A stretch of 64,000 bases of DNA, from the NCBI GenBank assembly GCA_900544335.1, contig UQUS01000001.1, positions 30,274-94,273 of the forward strand. Direction: 5' to 3'. A program made the translations under genes and the position numbers. The notes below the pieces were generated by a model. The model was not told the origin of the DNA, did no database searches, and saw only the letters and a list, made by a program, of their open reading frames with translations. The DNA comes from an uncultured Sutterella sp. Lineage in GTDB: Bacteria > Pseudomonadota > Gammaproteobacteria > Burkholderiales > Burkholderiaceae_F. Of the stretch, positions 28,464 to 36,824 are shown piece by piece (positions within the stretch are counted from its first letter, which is position 1; each line of letters begins with the position of its first letter).

Positions 28464-29240
28464 ATGGCTGAGTGTATTGCCTCCCTTGTTGATGTGTGCG
28501 CCGGATACGGAGCACGGGAGGTGTTGCACACTCTGACGTGGTCTGTTAAGGCCGGGGAGTTTTGGGGCCTGATCGGCCCGAACGGATCGGGAAAATCCAC
28601 ATTGCTCGGCCTTTTTAATGCGATGACACCGGCATCCTCCGGTCACGTTTTTTTCCAGGGTGAAGAAGTGACGCGGACCAATTTACACCGCGTGCGCACC
28701 AAGATTGCCCACGTCTTTCAAATGGTGGAAGTGGACCGAAAAATTCCCGTGACGGTTTACGAGGCGGTTTTAGCCGGGACGTTCTCCAAACTCGGTCTCT
28801 TTCATCGACCCGGAGCGCGCGAAAAAGCTCTGGCGCTCAAAGCCATTGAGCGCGTCGGTCTAGCGGATGTCAAAGATCGACCCTTAGGGGGCGTCTCGGG
28901 CGGGCAAAAGCAACGCGCGGCTATCGCACGGGCTCTGGCGCAAGAGCCCGAACTTATGCTTCTTGATGAACCGACGGCAGCCTTGGATTGGCAGGCTCAA
29001 CGGGATATCTTGGAACTCATTGCCTCGCTTCAAAAGACGCTCGGATTGACGGTTGTGATGGCAACCCATGACTTAAATGCCGTTTCCCACATCACAACGC
29101 ATACGGCGATGCTCAAAAGCGGCTCTTTCGTGCACGTCTCGACAACGCGAGAAGCGATGAATGGCGATGTCCTTTCGCGTCTTTATGACACCCCCGTGGA
29201 TGTTTTCGAACACAACGGGCGGCAGATCGCGCTCTTTTAA
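28464..29240 (+). CDS. Metal-type ABC transporter ATP-binding protein
   Basis: The 258-residue ATPase has Walker A GPNGSGKST, Q-loop VFQMVEVD, signature SGGQKQRAAIARAL, Walker B LMLLDEPTAALD and the H-loop VMATHDLN. It belongs with the ZnuC/MntB/FhuC-like importers. It starts 4 bases after the binding protein and precedes the membrane subunit by 11 bases, completing an importer for the operon's ligand. Confidence 0.92.
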   Translation: MAECIASLVDVCAGYGAREVLHTLTWSVKAGEFWGLIGPNGSGKSTLLGLFNAMTPASSGHVFFQGEEVTRTNLHRVRTKIAHVFQMVEVDRKIPVTVYEAVLAGTFSKLGLFHRPGAREKALALKAIERVGLADVKDRPLGGVSGGQKQRAAIARALAQEPELMLLDEPTAALDWQAQRDILELIASLQKTLGLTVVMATHDLNAVSHITTHTAMLKSGSFVHVSTTREAMNGDVLSRLYDTPVDVFEHNGRQIALF

Positions 29241-29251
29241 GGACAGAGCCG

Positions 29252-30058
29252 ATGCAAGAGCTTCTGACCTACGAATTCATGCAGCGAGCCTTGGCTATGG
29301 CCGTTATTTCGGGATTAACGTGCGGTCTACTCGGCGTGTTTGTCGTGCTCCTTCGCATGAGCTTTATCGGTATTTGCGTTTCGCATGCAGCTTTCGCCGG
29401 AGCTCTCATCGGCGTCTGGCTCGGCTTTCCGCCCGCTCTTTGCGGTTTTGTCGGCTCGGTCGGGGTAACGGCCGGCGTGCAGGTCTGGAGTCGGCGCTTA
29501 CGGGTTTCGACCGATACGGTCGTCGGTGTGATTTTTTCCGTGATGCTCAGCCTTTCGATGCTCGTGCTCGGTCTTTTGCCGGGCTCGCGTGCCGAGGGTC
29601 TGAATTTCCTGTGGGGCAATCTGTTAACGGCCAGTCGAACGGATTTAATCTGGATGGGACTATGTGCCGTTTTGCTCATCGGATTTATCGCCCTTTTCTT
29701 CAAAGAAATCGAGGCTGTCATCAGTCAGAAAGATGCCGCGCAAGCAAGCGGAATTCCCGTCCGAGAACTCACGCTTGCGATGATGCTCATCATGGGACTG
29801 GTGATTGCCGTGGCGCTTAAGGCCGTCGGCGGGGTTTTGATTTATGCCTTAATCGTGACGCCGGCGGCAACGGCGCTTCAGACCTCAAAAAGCCTTAAGA
29901 CGATGTTTATTGTCTCGGGGCTTTGGGGGATGGGCGCCAGTGTGGTCGGGCTTTTCCTGGCCGGTCTTTTTTCCATTCCGACGGGAGCGTGCGTCGTTTT
30001 AACGGCCACGGCTTTCCTTGTCCTCGTCAGGCTTTTGAGTAAAGGCGAGGCGCGATGA
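29252..30058 (+). CDS. ABC-3-family permease
   Basis: The 268-residue protein has about eight hydrophobic segments and ABC-3 family features (MQRALAMAVISGLTCGLLG at the start, GICVSHAAFAGALIGVW, and VGGVLIYALIVTPAATA). It forms the inner-membrane channel for the ZnuA-like protein and ATPase. Its end overlaps the tonB start by four bases, tying the importer and the TonB system into one transcript. Confidence 0.9.
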   Translation: MQELLTYEFMQRALAMAVISGLTCGLLGVFVVLLRMSFIGICVSHAAFAGALIGVWLGFPPALCGFVGSVGVTAGVQVWSRRLRVSTDTVVGVIFSVMLSLSMLVLGLLPGSRAEGLNFLWGNLLTASRTDLIWMGLCAVLLIGFIALFFKEIEAVISQKDAAQASGIPVRELTLAMMLIMGLVIAVALKAVGGVLIYALIVTPAATALQTSKSLKTMFIVSGLWGMGASVVGLFLAGLFSIPTGACVVLTATAFLVLVRLLSKGEAR

Positions 30059-30693
30059 GTCGGACAAGGCGTGTTTGGGTCGGAACCGCACTTTTGATCA
30101 TCGCGCTGCACGGGGTTCTTTTCCTGACGTTTTTTAAAACAGAGAGCCTGTCGGTCGGGCGGAGTAGCCAGATTTTTGAAATCGTCGGCGTTCGAGTTCT
30201 CGAAAGCGCAGCCAATCGGCTCATTTCTCCTTCTGTGGCCTCTTTCGTGCCGAAAGCCACTCCAAAGTCCTCGAAACACACGAAGAAAAAGGCGCCGTCG
30301 CCGGTGGCAAATAATAATGCCGTCGTCTCGGCGTCGACCTCTCAGATTCAAGAGCCTCAAAAAACCGCACAGGTATCGCAGGCCCCGGATTTGACGGCCG
30401 GAAAGGAAGAAAGCGTTGTGATGGCAGCGCGACCGGTCTATGCGCCTCGCCCGTTGTATCCTCCCATCGAACGGCGGCAAGGGCGCGAGGGGCGCGTGAT
30501 GCTCGCCCTTTTTGTTGACGATTCCGGGCGAGTTTCACAAGCGGGGGTACGCGAGAGTAGTGGCAGTGAGGCTTTCGATCAGGCGGCGTTAAACGCCGTG
30601 AAACGCTGGAGATTTACTCCGGCACGCGACAGGGACGGGCGGGCTCTTTCGCGTTGGTGTACGGTACGAATTCTTTTTCAGATGGACAGGTAA
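30055..30693 (+). CDS. tonB: Energy transducer TonB (operon-dedicated)
   Basis: The 212-residue protein has an N-terminal signal anchor (about residues 8-26), a Pro/Lys/Ser-rich periplasmic linker, and a C-terminal TonB domain: YPPIERRQGREGRVML, VRESSGSEAFDQAALNAV and KRWRFTPA. TonB carries inner-membrane proton-motive energy to outer-membrane receptors. Location next to exbB, exbD and its receptor suggests a private energy source for this uptake route. Confidence 0.9.
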   Translation: MSRTRRVWVGTALLIIALHGVLFLTFFKTESLSVGRSSQIFEIVGVRVLESAANRLISPSVASFVPKATPKSSKHTKKKAPSPVANNNAVVSASTSQIQEPQKTAQVSQAPDLTAGKEESVVMAARPVYAPRPLYPPIERRQGREGRVMLALFVDDSGRVSQAGVRESSGSEAFDQAALNAVKRWRFTPARDRDGRALSRWCTVRILFQMDR

Positions 30694-30705
30694 ACGGAGA
30701 TTGGT

Positions 30706-31365
30706 ATGACAAACGCATTTTCGTCTTGGATGCTTTTTCTCGCACAAAGCGATGCGTGGATTGTGTGTGCGGCACTTGTGCTTTTTGTGATGTCCGTGAT
30801 TGTCTGGACGGTCATTTGCGTCAAGGCGTTTGTGTTTTTCCGTGCTTACCGTCAAAAACGCGAGGCCTATGCGGCGTTTTCTTCGTCCGATAGCATCGAG
30901 TCGATGCGAAAGAAAGCGCCGAACAATCGGTGGCTACAGTTTGCCGAGGCCTCCCAAGGGGCCTTTCATATGGCAGACGGGAACCGCGTTTTAATGCAAG
31001 AACAGCGCAAGGTGCAGGAAGATGAGTTTTTAAAGGCGCTGACGAGTGGCCTCGGGGCCTTATCGACGATTGCGGCAACGGCGCCTTTTGTTGGGTTGTT
31101 CGGAACGGTTGTCGGGATTTACCACACGATGACGGCGCTTTCGGCCGTCAATGCCGTGCCGAGCATCGCCCAAGTCGCAGGTCCCGTCGGGGAGACCCTG
31201 GTGATGACGGCGGCCGGTATTGCCGTCGCAATTCCGGCCGCCATCGGGTACAACTTTTTCGTGCACGTCACGCGCGCCGTATCTTCCGATGTTTCGGCCT
31301 GGTGGGTGCGCCTGCATTGCTGGAAGAGAACCGGAGCAAAGATGGTCTCGGAGGGTGAAAAATGA
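30706..31365 (+). CDS. exbB: ExbB/TolQ/MotA-family proton channel subunit
   Basis: The 219-residue membrane protein has three predicted membrane segments (about residues 18-45, 115-145 and 160-185) and the family motif ATAPFVGLFGTVVGIYHTM followed by GETLVMTAAGIAVAIPAAIGYN. It forms the proton channel that powers TonB. It starts 12 bases after tonB and overlaps exbD by four bases. Confidence 0.93.
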   Translation: MTNAFSSWMLFLAQSDAWIVCAALVLFVMSVIVWTVICVKAFVFFRAYRQKREAYAAFSSSDSIESMRKKAPNNRWLQFAEASQGAFHMADGNRVLMQEQRKVQEDEFLKALTSGLGALSTIAATAPFVGLFGTVVGIYHTMTALSAVNAVPSIAQVAGPVGETLVMTAAGIAVAIPAAIGYNFFVHVTRAVSSDVSAWWVRLHCWKRTGAKMVSEGEK

Positions 31366-31748
31366 CCGACCCGATGCGCGATTTAAGCGAGATTAACGTC
31401 ACGCCCTTAGTCGATGTGATGCTCGTGCTTTTGGTGATTTTTATCGTGACGGTTCCGGTGATGCGCTTGAGTATCCCCGTTAATTTGCCGCAATCGCAAG
31501 CTCAGGCGTTAAAAGAAACGCCACACCGCATCGATATCGTGATGAAAGAAGACGGATCGTATTACCTGGAGGGAAAGGCCGTAACGCAGGAAGCACTCAC
31601 GGCAACGCTGACTCAGGCGGCCGTCAATCCTCAGGCCTTTGCCGAGATTAATGCCGATCAAGCCTGCCGGTACGGGGACGTGATTTCGCTACTGAATCTC
31701 GTGAAGCATGCCGGCATCACCAAGGTCGGTTTTGCGACGCAACGGTAA
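31362..31748 (+). CDS. exbD: ExbD/TolR-family protein
   Basis: The 128-residue protein has the ExbD start EINVTPLVDVMLVLLVIF, where the membrane aspartate is the proton-relay residue, and a periplasmic C-terminal domain. It completes TonB-ExbB-ExbD and closes the nine-gene operon that begins at 24994. Confidence 0.94.
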   Translation: MTDPMRDLSEINVTPLVDVMLVLLVIFIVTVPVMRLSIPVNLPQSQAQALKETPHRIDIVMKEDGSYYLEGKAVTQEALTATLTQAAVNPQAFAEINADQACRYGDVISLLNLVKHAGITKVGFATQR

Positions 31749-31777
31749 AAAATGCGGCGACTTTTCAGCCGCCGCAT
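31746..31777 (-). terminator. Terminator of the beta-propeller gene
   Basis: ATGCGGCG (31752-31759) pairs with CGCCGCAT (31770-31777). Read on the minus strand, the stem is followed by a run of six T (31751-31746), so it ends the minus-strand gene that stops at 31807. It lies just beyond the exbD stop. Confidence 0.75.
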
Positions 31778-31806
31778 GGGAACAGTATCAGGTCAAGCGA
31801 AAAGAA

Positions 31807-32811
31807 TTACTTAATCTTTTCGTAGATATAGACTTCGTGGATTTCCTTTGTATAGCCTTCGTCCTTGAACGGGCCCTGGCTCATACCGAGGATGATCTGC
31901 GTGCCGCGGTTATTCAAAACGAGCAAGTCTTGTGTGACCGGGTCAATGCACACACCTTCGATTTCGCCGGCACGGCGGAAATCGGTCATTTCACGGAACA
32001 GTTCAACGCGACCGGCAGCAGCGCCGCCCGCAACGAGGCCCGTGCGTTTCACGACCTTGCCGTTGGTATCGGTCTTAACCGACCACGGTGTTTCTTTAAC
32101 TGGTTCCGTACCGTTGACTAGGCCGGTGTAGGGAACGCCCGTGATGTCCATGATGTAAAGGTTATCGGCGATGTGATAGGTCGATTCGCCGTCGTCGGCA
32201 GAAAGAATCATCTTGCCGTCAGCAATGAAGATACCCTGGCACCAGTACGGATTCGGACGGCACTGGACCTTGGTGTAGTACTTCTTGGTTTCCAGGCTGT
32301 AGGCATACACATAGCGGCTGTCGACCCAGTCCGAGAGCCAAACGAGGTTACGTTCGCGGTCTACGGCAACACCGGAGACTTCGACCTGACCGGACTCGGC
32401 AGACCAAGGAATATCTTCAATCCACTTTAAGGTTTCGGCGTCATAAATCGAAACGCAGATGTTTTCGCCGCGGCCGAGGTTAAAGTGTTCGTTACCCGTG
32501 TAAATCTTTCCGTCATGCACGTCGATGTCACCGAAGTGATTGGCAAGTTCCGGATGCGGGAAAAGACCGTCGGTCTTCGTGCGAACGCGTTTTTTCACGA
32601 GCTTCCAGTTGCGGTCATACTTATACAGGCCGGCCGTGTCGGACACGTAGAAATATTTATCGTCAGCAGCGATGCCTTGACGACCTTCGACTTGAACAAC
32701 TTTCTTCAGACGATATTCTTTGCCGATATGGGGCGCAGCACTCACATACGAGGCGGCAAAAGCAAAGGCCAAAGCGGCGGTAACGCACTTGGCGACCGTA
32801 GACTTCTTCAT
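31807..32811 (-). CDS. Secreted beta-propeller protein of unknown function
   Basis: The 334-residue precursor has a signal peptide (MKKSTVAKCVTAALAFAFAA, cleavage near SAAPHIGK). The mature part is a series of four-stranded repeats of the YVSDTAGLYKYD / GDIDVHDGKIYTGN / GVAVDRERNLVWLSD / QGIFIADGKMILSADD / IEGVCIDPVTQDLLVLNN type, as in six- or seven-bladed propellers. No catalytic signature is clear. Probably periplasmic and ligand-binding. It is monocistronic, with AAGGAG before the start and its own terminator. It converges on the uptake operon but need not belong to it. Confidence 0.75.
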   Translation of the reverse strand: MKKSTVAKCVTAALAFAFAASYVSAAPHIGKEYRLKKVVQVEGRQGIAADDKYFYVSDTAGLYKYDRNWKLVKKRVRTKTDGLFPHPELANHFGDIDVHDGKIYTGNEHFNLGRGENICVSIYDAETLKWIEDIPWSAESGQVEVSGVAVDRERNLVWLSDWVDSRYVYAYSLETKKYYTKVQCRPNPYWCQGIFIADGKMILSADDGESTYHIADNLYIMDITGVPYTGLVNGTEPVKETPWSVKTDTNGKVVKRTGLVAGGAAAGRVELFREMTDFRRAGEIEGVCIDPVTQDLLVLNNRGTQIILGMSQGPFKDEGYTKEIHEVYIYEKIK

Positions 32812-33190
32812 ACACTTCTCCTTTCAAAAGGTTGGTTGTTTCCCTTTTCCCGACTGGAAAACGCAATCAGTGTATGGTGCAGGGCCGCCTGAATCTAAGT
32901 ATTTTTACGTATTATTTGACACAAGTTGAGAAGTGGTTAAAGAGTCTGAAAAAAGGATTTGCAAAGGCATAACCTTTTGTTATACTTTCTTTTTTCAAGG
33001 GTAAAAATCTTCGGAAACGTACCCGACGCGCGCTTTGTCCGTCCAGTTTCCGATTGTCAAAAGGCACGCTTTCTTTCTTGCCATCCCACGGCGTTGTACC
33101 GGGCTCTTTCTCAGGTGTATTCTCGCGATTCGTATGGATGACAAGGTCGAGGCGTTTGTCGGTCCGTGCCGCCGATTTTGGAGAATCAAG
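32812..33190. other. Divergent control region, no gene seen
   Basis: This 379-base gap separates the beta-propeller gene (minus) and the FAH-family gene (plus). It contains the AAGGAG site for the former, a good plus-strand promoter candidate at 32959-32986, and a GGAG ribosome site at about 33179 for the latter. A frame from 33035 is in phase with the FAH protein but codes for atypical sequence. Confidence 0.55.
32959..32986 (+). promoter_or_regulatory. Sigma-70 promoter candidate for the FAH-family gene
   Basis: TTGCAA (32959-32964) and TATACT (32981-32986) are spaced by 16 bases, a near-consensus pair. The start codon lies 204 bases downstream, leaving a long leader. Confidence 0.45.
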
Positions 33191-33895
33191 ATGCCGTTTC
33201 TTTTTGCCCCTGTTGCGCAAGCCGTTATTCCCGTTCGGGATACCTCTGACTTTTTCCCCGTTCGTCGTGTTTACGGAGCAGCTAAGAACTATGCGCCCGA
33301 TATAGCCACGTGCGAAGAAAAAAAAGGATTTAATCCGCCGGTTTTTTTAAAGTCTCCGGATTGCATCGTCCCGGTACAAGACGGGGCAACCTATCTGTGG
33401 CCGATGCCGCCGCGCACGTCCAAGATAGTTCCGGAATTTGAACTCGTTGCTTGTTTGGGTAAAGGCGGTCGAAACCTGACACTGGACCAGGCAAAAGATT
33501 GCATCTGGGGCTGGTGCGTCGGCTATGACTTCACTCGCCGCCTTGCTTTGGAAGATCGACCTGACGGAGCTCCGTGGGATTTGATGAAGACTCTTGACGG
33601 CGGTGCCCCCGTCAGTGCCGTTTGCCCGGCGCAAAGAACAAAACTTCCGAGTGCGGTTGCCATTCGCCTCTATCGGAATAACGAGTTGATGCAAGACTCG
33701 AGTACGGATTTTATGATTGCTTCACCGGCCGAACTCCTTGTTCAGATTTCTCGCTACTGGGAGCTTCAAGCCGGAGACATTGTCTTTACGGGTGCTCCCG
33801 TCAATGTGCCGGATGCCGGAATCGGCGATTTGTTTGAAGGCTTCGTTGAAGGTGTTGGGAGCCTTAAGGTACAGATTCTTCCTGAAAACGCGTAA
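33191..33895 (+). CDS. Fumarylacetoacetate hydrolase (FAH) family protein
   Basis: From the ATG at 33191, preceded by GGAG, the protein has 234 residues of the single-domain FAH fold. Visible are YGAAKNYAPD, VFLKSPDCIV, the metal ligands in PEFELVACLGKGGRNL, and GDIVFTGAPVNV near the end. Members act as hydrolases, isomerases or acylpyruvate and oxaloacetate decarboxylases; YcgM-like acylpyruvase or oxaloacetate tautomerase activity is plausible but not proven. It stands alone. Confidence 0.82.
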   Translation: MPFLFAPVAQAVIPVRDTSDFFPVRRVYGAAKNYAPDIATCEEKKGFNPPVFLKSPDCIVPVQDGATYLWPMPPRTSKIVPEFELVACLGKGGRNLTLDQAKDCIWGWCVGYDFTRRLALEDRPDGAPWDLMKTLDGGAPVSAVCPAQRTKLPSAVAIRLYRNNELMQDSSTDFMIASPAELLVQISRYWELQAGDIVFTGAPVNVPDAGIGDLFEGFVEGVGSLKVQILPENA

Positions 33896-34060
33896 CGAAA
33901 GGGCTGTGACGCACTCGGTTGCCGAGAGGCTGATTTTCTTTGGCCGGACTCCGCATCTTTGGAGAAGGCTTGTCTGTCAACGCATTCGGTCACACGGGAA
34001 AACACGGTCAAGCACGCTCAGGAATATCAAATGCGCTATCGCTACTCAACGATTCCTTGC

Positions 34061-34137
34061 AAATAAGCTATTGCCAGATGGCATATTTTTGTAAAATAAG
34101 CTATCGATAGAAGTGCAAAAACGGTAAAATAAGCTAT
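34061..34137 (+). repeat. Three direct repeats with exact 33-bp period before the ATPase gene
   Basis: AAATAAGCTAT occurs at 34061-34071, 34094-34104 and 34127-34137, each copy 33 bases after the last, which places them on one face of the DNA helix. Copies 2 and 3 share the longer TAAAATAAGCTAT. The spacers differ in sequence. The second copy runs into the palindrome CTATCGATAG and the first is followed by TGCCAGATGGCA. The array ends 25 bases before the start codon of the ATPase, where a repressor or activator array would act. Confidence 0.85.
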
Positions 34138-34162
34138 TCAATTAAACGGGCAAGGAAGCGCT

Positions 34163-35458
34163 ATGGATAAGCGGGTTCTAGAGCAGATTTTGTTGGATCA
34201 GCAAGAAGAGTTAGAGCAACGAAGGACCGAACGCCTTTGTTATCGATGCGAACTTGAACGCATCGATTTTCGAAGTCCTCAGGCGCAAGTGGTCATCGGT
34301 GTTCGTCGTAGTGGAAAATCGACCTTGTGTTTCCAGGCTATGGAGAAGGCACAGGTCAAATACGGTTACGTTAACTGGGACGACGAACGCTTCATGGATT
34401 TCGGCACTGAACAACTCAATGACGTTCTTGAGGTTTTGTACAAAGTTAACGGAGATGTCGATTATTTTTTCTTTGACGAAATCCAAAATATTCAGGGTTG
34501 GCCCTTGTTTGTTAATCGTCTTTTGCGCATCGGCAAACATGTCCTTCTCACCGGATCGAGTGCCAAATTGCTCAGTAGTGACCTTGCAACGCACTTGACG
34601 GGGAGAACGAATGTTGTTTGTCTTTTCCCGTTTTCCTTTTCAAACTTTTGTGAGGTAGAGAGCATCAAAACGGGTCCGAAATCAACCAAAATCACGGGGA
34701 TTTTGCGGGCGGCCTTTGATCAATATATGGCTCAAGGGGGATTTCCTGAGCTGATGCAAGTGGCCAACAAGGGGGAGTACATTCGATCTTTGGTCAGAGA
34801 TATCTTGCACAGAGACATTGAACAACGATTTGCCGTTTCGTATAGGGCTACATTTGAGAACTTAACCAATCACTTGCTCAATGTTGCTCCGGTCATTGTG
34901 AGCACGACTAAATTGGCTCAAACTTTTGAGTTCAAAACAGCGCAAACTGTGCGCAATTATGTTCTCTTCCTTCAAAGGGCATTTCTGTTATCTGGATTGC
35001 GTAAGTATTCGAAGAAAAGCAAATTGCGCATGACGCAAGAGAAGCTATATCCGATTGATATGTCGCTAATGAACGAGCGAGATAATGCTTTCGCCGGAGA
35101 AAATCTAGGTTGGCGACTTGAAACCTGTGTTTATTTGGAACTTTTGCGTCGGTACAAAAGTCGAGGATACGATATCTATTATTTGCACGAGCGCGCAGGG
35201 GAATGTGATTTTCTTGTCTGTCGAGGCAATGTCACACTGCAAGCGATTCAGGTTTCATATGATATAAACAACGAAAAAACCCGGAAGAGAGAATTTAAGG
35301 GATTGAGGCTTGCTTCACAGCTGACACGCTGCCGGAATTTGCTGATCTTAACGGATCACGAGTCAGGTAATGTAGAGTATGAGGGTGAAAAAATCACCAT
35401 CCGTCCGGTCTATGAATGGGCGCTCGATGGGCCCGATTCAAACAATAAACCCGAGTGA
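34163..35458 (+). CDS. AAA ATPase with C-terminal DUF4143 domain
   Basis: The 431-residue protein has Walker A GVRRSGKST (residues 46-54), Walker B YFFFDEIQN (101-109), a sensor region LLTGSSAKLLSSDLATHLTGR, and a C-terminal DUF4143 region ending in a degenerate nuclease-like fold (ECDFLVCRGNVTLQAIQVSY). Such ATPases are scattered among gut and oral bacteria and their role is unknown. Codon use is AT-richer than the neighbours, which suggests transfer. It is a solitary gene between the FAH gene and tRNA-Thr, preceded by the phased repeats and followed by a hairpin at its stop codon. Confidence 0.88.
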   Translation: MDKRVLEQILLDQQEELEQRRTERLCYRCELERIDFRSPQAQVVIGVRRSGKSTLCFQAMEKAQVKYGYVNWDDERFMDFGTEQLNDVLEVLYKVNGDVDYFFFDEIQNIQGWPLFVNRLLRIGKHVLLTGSSAKLLSSDLATHLTGRTNVVCLFPFSFSNFCEVESIKTGPKSTKITGILRAAFDQYMAQGGFPELMQVANKGEYIRSLVRDILHRDIEQRFAVSYRATFENLTNHLLNVAPVIVSTTKLAQTFEFKTAQTVRNYVLFLQRAFLLSGLRKYSKKSKLRMTQEKLYPIDMSLMNERDNAFAGENLGWRLETCVYLELLRRYKSRGYDIYYLHERAGECDFLVCRGNVTLQAIQVSYDINNEKTRKREFKGLRLASQLTRCRNLLILTDHESGNVEYEGEKITIRPVYEWALDGPDSNNKPE

Positions 35459-35474
35459 AATCACATCACTCGGG
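35450..35474 (+). terminator. Hairpin at the end of the ATPase gene
   Basis: CCCGAGTG (35450-35457) pairs perfectly with CACTCGGG (35467-35474). The left arm includes the last codons and stop of the ATPase gene. Only a weak T stretch follows, so it is a likely but imperfect terminator. Confidence 0.55.
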
Positions 35475-35484
35475 TCGGAAAATC

Positions 35485-35560
<76 letters not shown>

Positions 35561-35587
35561 AACGGGCGCAATTCTACAGAATTACGC

Positions 35588-35989
35588 TCAAAGTTTGGTG
35601 AAAACGGGGATATCGTTTTCGGGCTTGGTTTTCTTCGGCTCGGGCGTTGTCGTGACAGGGAAGTAACTGACTAGATCGGTGTTCTCTTTCGGGAAAACAG
35701 CCGCAATACGGCAAAGCGGAATATCAATGGCGCAGACCGCTTCACCGAACCGTGTCTTAAAGCGCATACCGTCTTTATCGAGTTCAAAGTCGCGTGTCGC
35801 GAGCGTCGAGACGCAAAGCACAATCGTATTGTCCGAATTGACGTACTCGCGCGGAACCACGCAGGAGTCATCGACGGAAACGGCAACGTACGGGGTGTAG
35901 CCCTCGTCTTCGCACCAATCCAAGAGTGCACGCACGGCGTGCACTCGGAAGGATTCTTTCGAGAGCGGACCGATATAGACATCACGCAT
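35588..35989 (-). CDS. sspB: ClpXP specificity-enhancing factor SspB
   Basis: SspB delivers ssrA-tagged and other substrates to ClpXP. The ATG at 35989, after GGAG, gives 133 residues with the dimeric substrate-binding domain (VRALLDWCEDEGYTPYVAV, NTIVLCVS, AIDIPLCRIAAVFPKEN) and a charged tail ending DIPVFTKL that resembles the ClpX-binding segment. It is downstream of sspA in the standard order. Confidence 0.93.
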   Translation of the reverse strand: MRDVYIGPLSKESFRVHAVRALLDWCEDEGYTPYVAVSVDDSCVVPREYVNSDNTIVLCVSTLATRDFELDKDGMRFKTRFGEAVCAIDIPLCRIAAVFPKENTDLVSYFPVTTTPEPKKTKPENDIPVFTKL

Positions 35990-36020
35990 AGAAAACTCCA
36001 CCGGTTGCAAGGCGTTCCGA

Positions 36021-36626
36021 TTAGCGACGCATGACCTTTTCGGAAGGCGTCATCGAATCGATGAAGGCATTGCGCGAGAAGACACTTTCGGCGTACTTTA
36101 AAAGCGGGGCAGCGCTTCGGGGCATTTCGATTTCATAGTGGTCCAAACGCCAAAGAAGCGGGGCGAGCGTGATGTCGAGCATCGTAAAGTCATCGCCCAT
36201 CAGGAACTTATTCTTTGCAAGCACCGGCGAGAGCTGTACGAGTTGTTCGCGAATCTGGTCGCGCGCGACCTTCTTGCGAATCTCCGTTTCTTCCCGACGC
36301 TCTAAAACGCGCACGAAACTAAAGAGTTCGCGCTCGAAGGTGTAGATAAAAAGACGCGCTCTGGCACGCTGAATCGGATCGGCCGGCATCAACTGCGGAT
36401 GCGGAAACCGTTCATCGATGTATTCGTTGATGATGGTCGACTGATACAGTGTCAAATCCCGTTCGATAAGAATCGGCAGTTCCCCGTACGGATTCATCGC
36501 ATCGATTTCCGGCGGTTTGTTGAACATGTCGATGTCGTTGATTTCAAAATCACAGCCCTTTTCGCACAACACGAAACGGCAACGGTGAGAGAACGGACAG
36601 GTCGAACCCGAATACAAAACCATCAT
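36021..36626 (-). CDS. sspA: Stringent starvation protein A (GST-fold)
   Basis: SspA is a glutathione-S-transferase-fold protein that binds RNA polymerase and is involved in the starvation and acid response. The start at 36626 gives 201 residues beginning MMVLYSGSTCPFSHRCRFVL, the family's normal N-terminus, with the thioredoxin-like domain to about residue 80 and an all-helical C-terminal domain with FLMGDDFTMLDITLAPLLWRL. The open frame upstream to 36740 is leader. sspB follows after 31 bases. Confidence 0.93.
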   Translation of the reverse strand: MMVLYSGSTCPFSHRCRFVLCEKGCDFEINDIDMFNKPPEIDAMNPYGELPILIERDLTLYQSTIINEYIDERFPHPQLMPADPIQRARARLFIYTFERELFSFVRVLERREETEIRKKVARDQIREQLVQLSPVLAKNKFLMGDDFTMLDITLAPLLWRLDHYEIEMPRSAAPLLKYAESVFSRNAFIDSMTPSEKVMRR

Positions 36627-36824
36627 ATAAGTGCAGTCCTTATAAAGAAAAGACCATCGGCTAAGGGCAAAAAGAGGCACTCTAACCGAAAGAGACGCAA
36701 TTATAAGAAAGTAGGCATTTTTCTGCTGAAAAATGCGCATAACTCTATGATATAAAATGAAAAATAACCGTCCTCGGCAATTTATGAGAATCGGATGCCG
36801 AAATGGGTTTACGCCCTTTTGTCG

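Noticed and set aside
33896..34060. Possible att duplication of the tRNA-Thr 3' end upstream of the ATPase
   Set aside because: I looked for a copy of the tRNA end in this interval and found none, and there is no integrase gene in the window.
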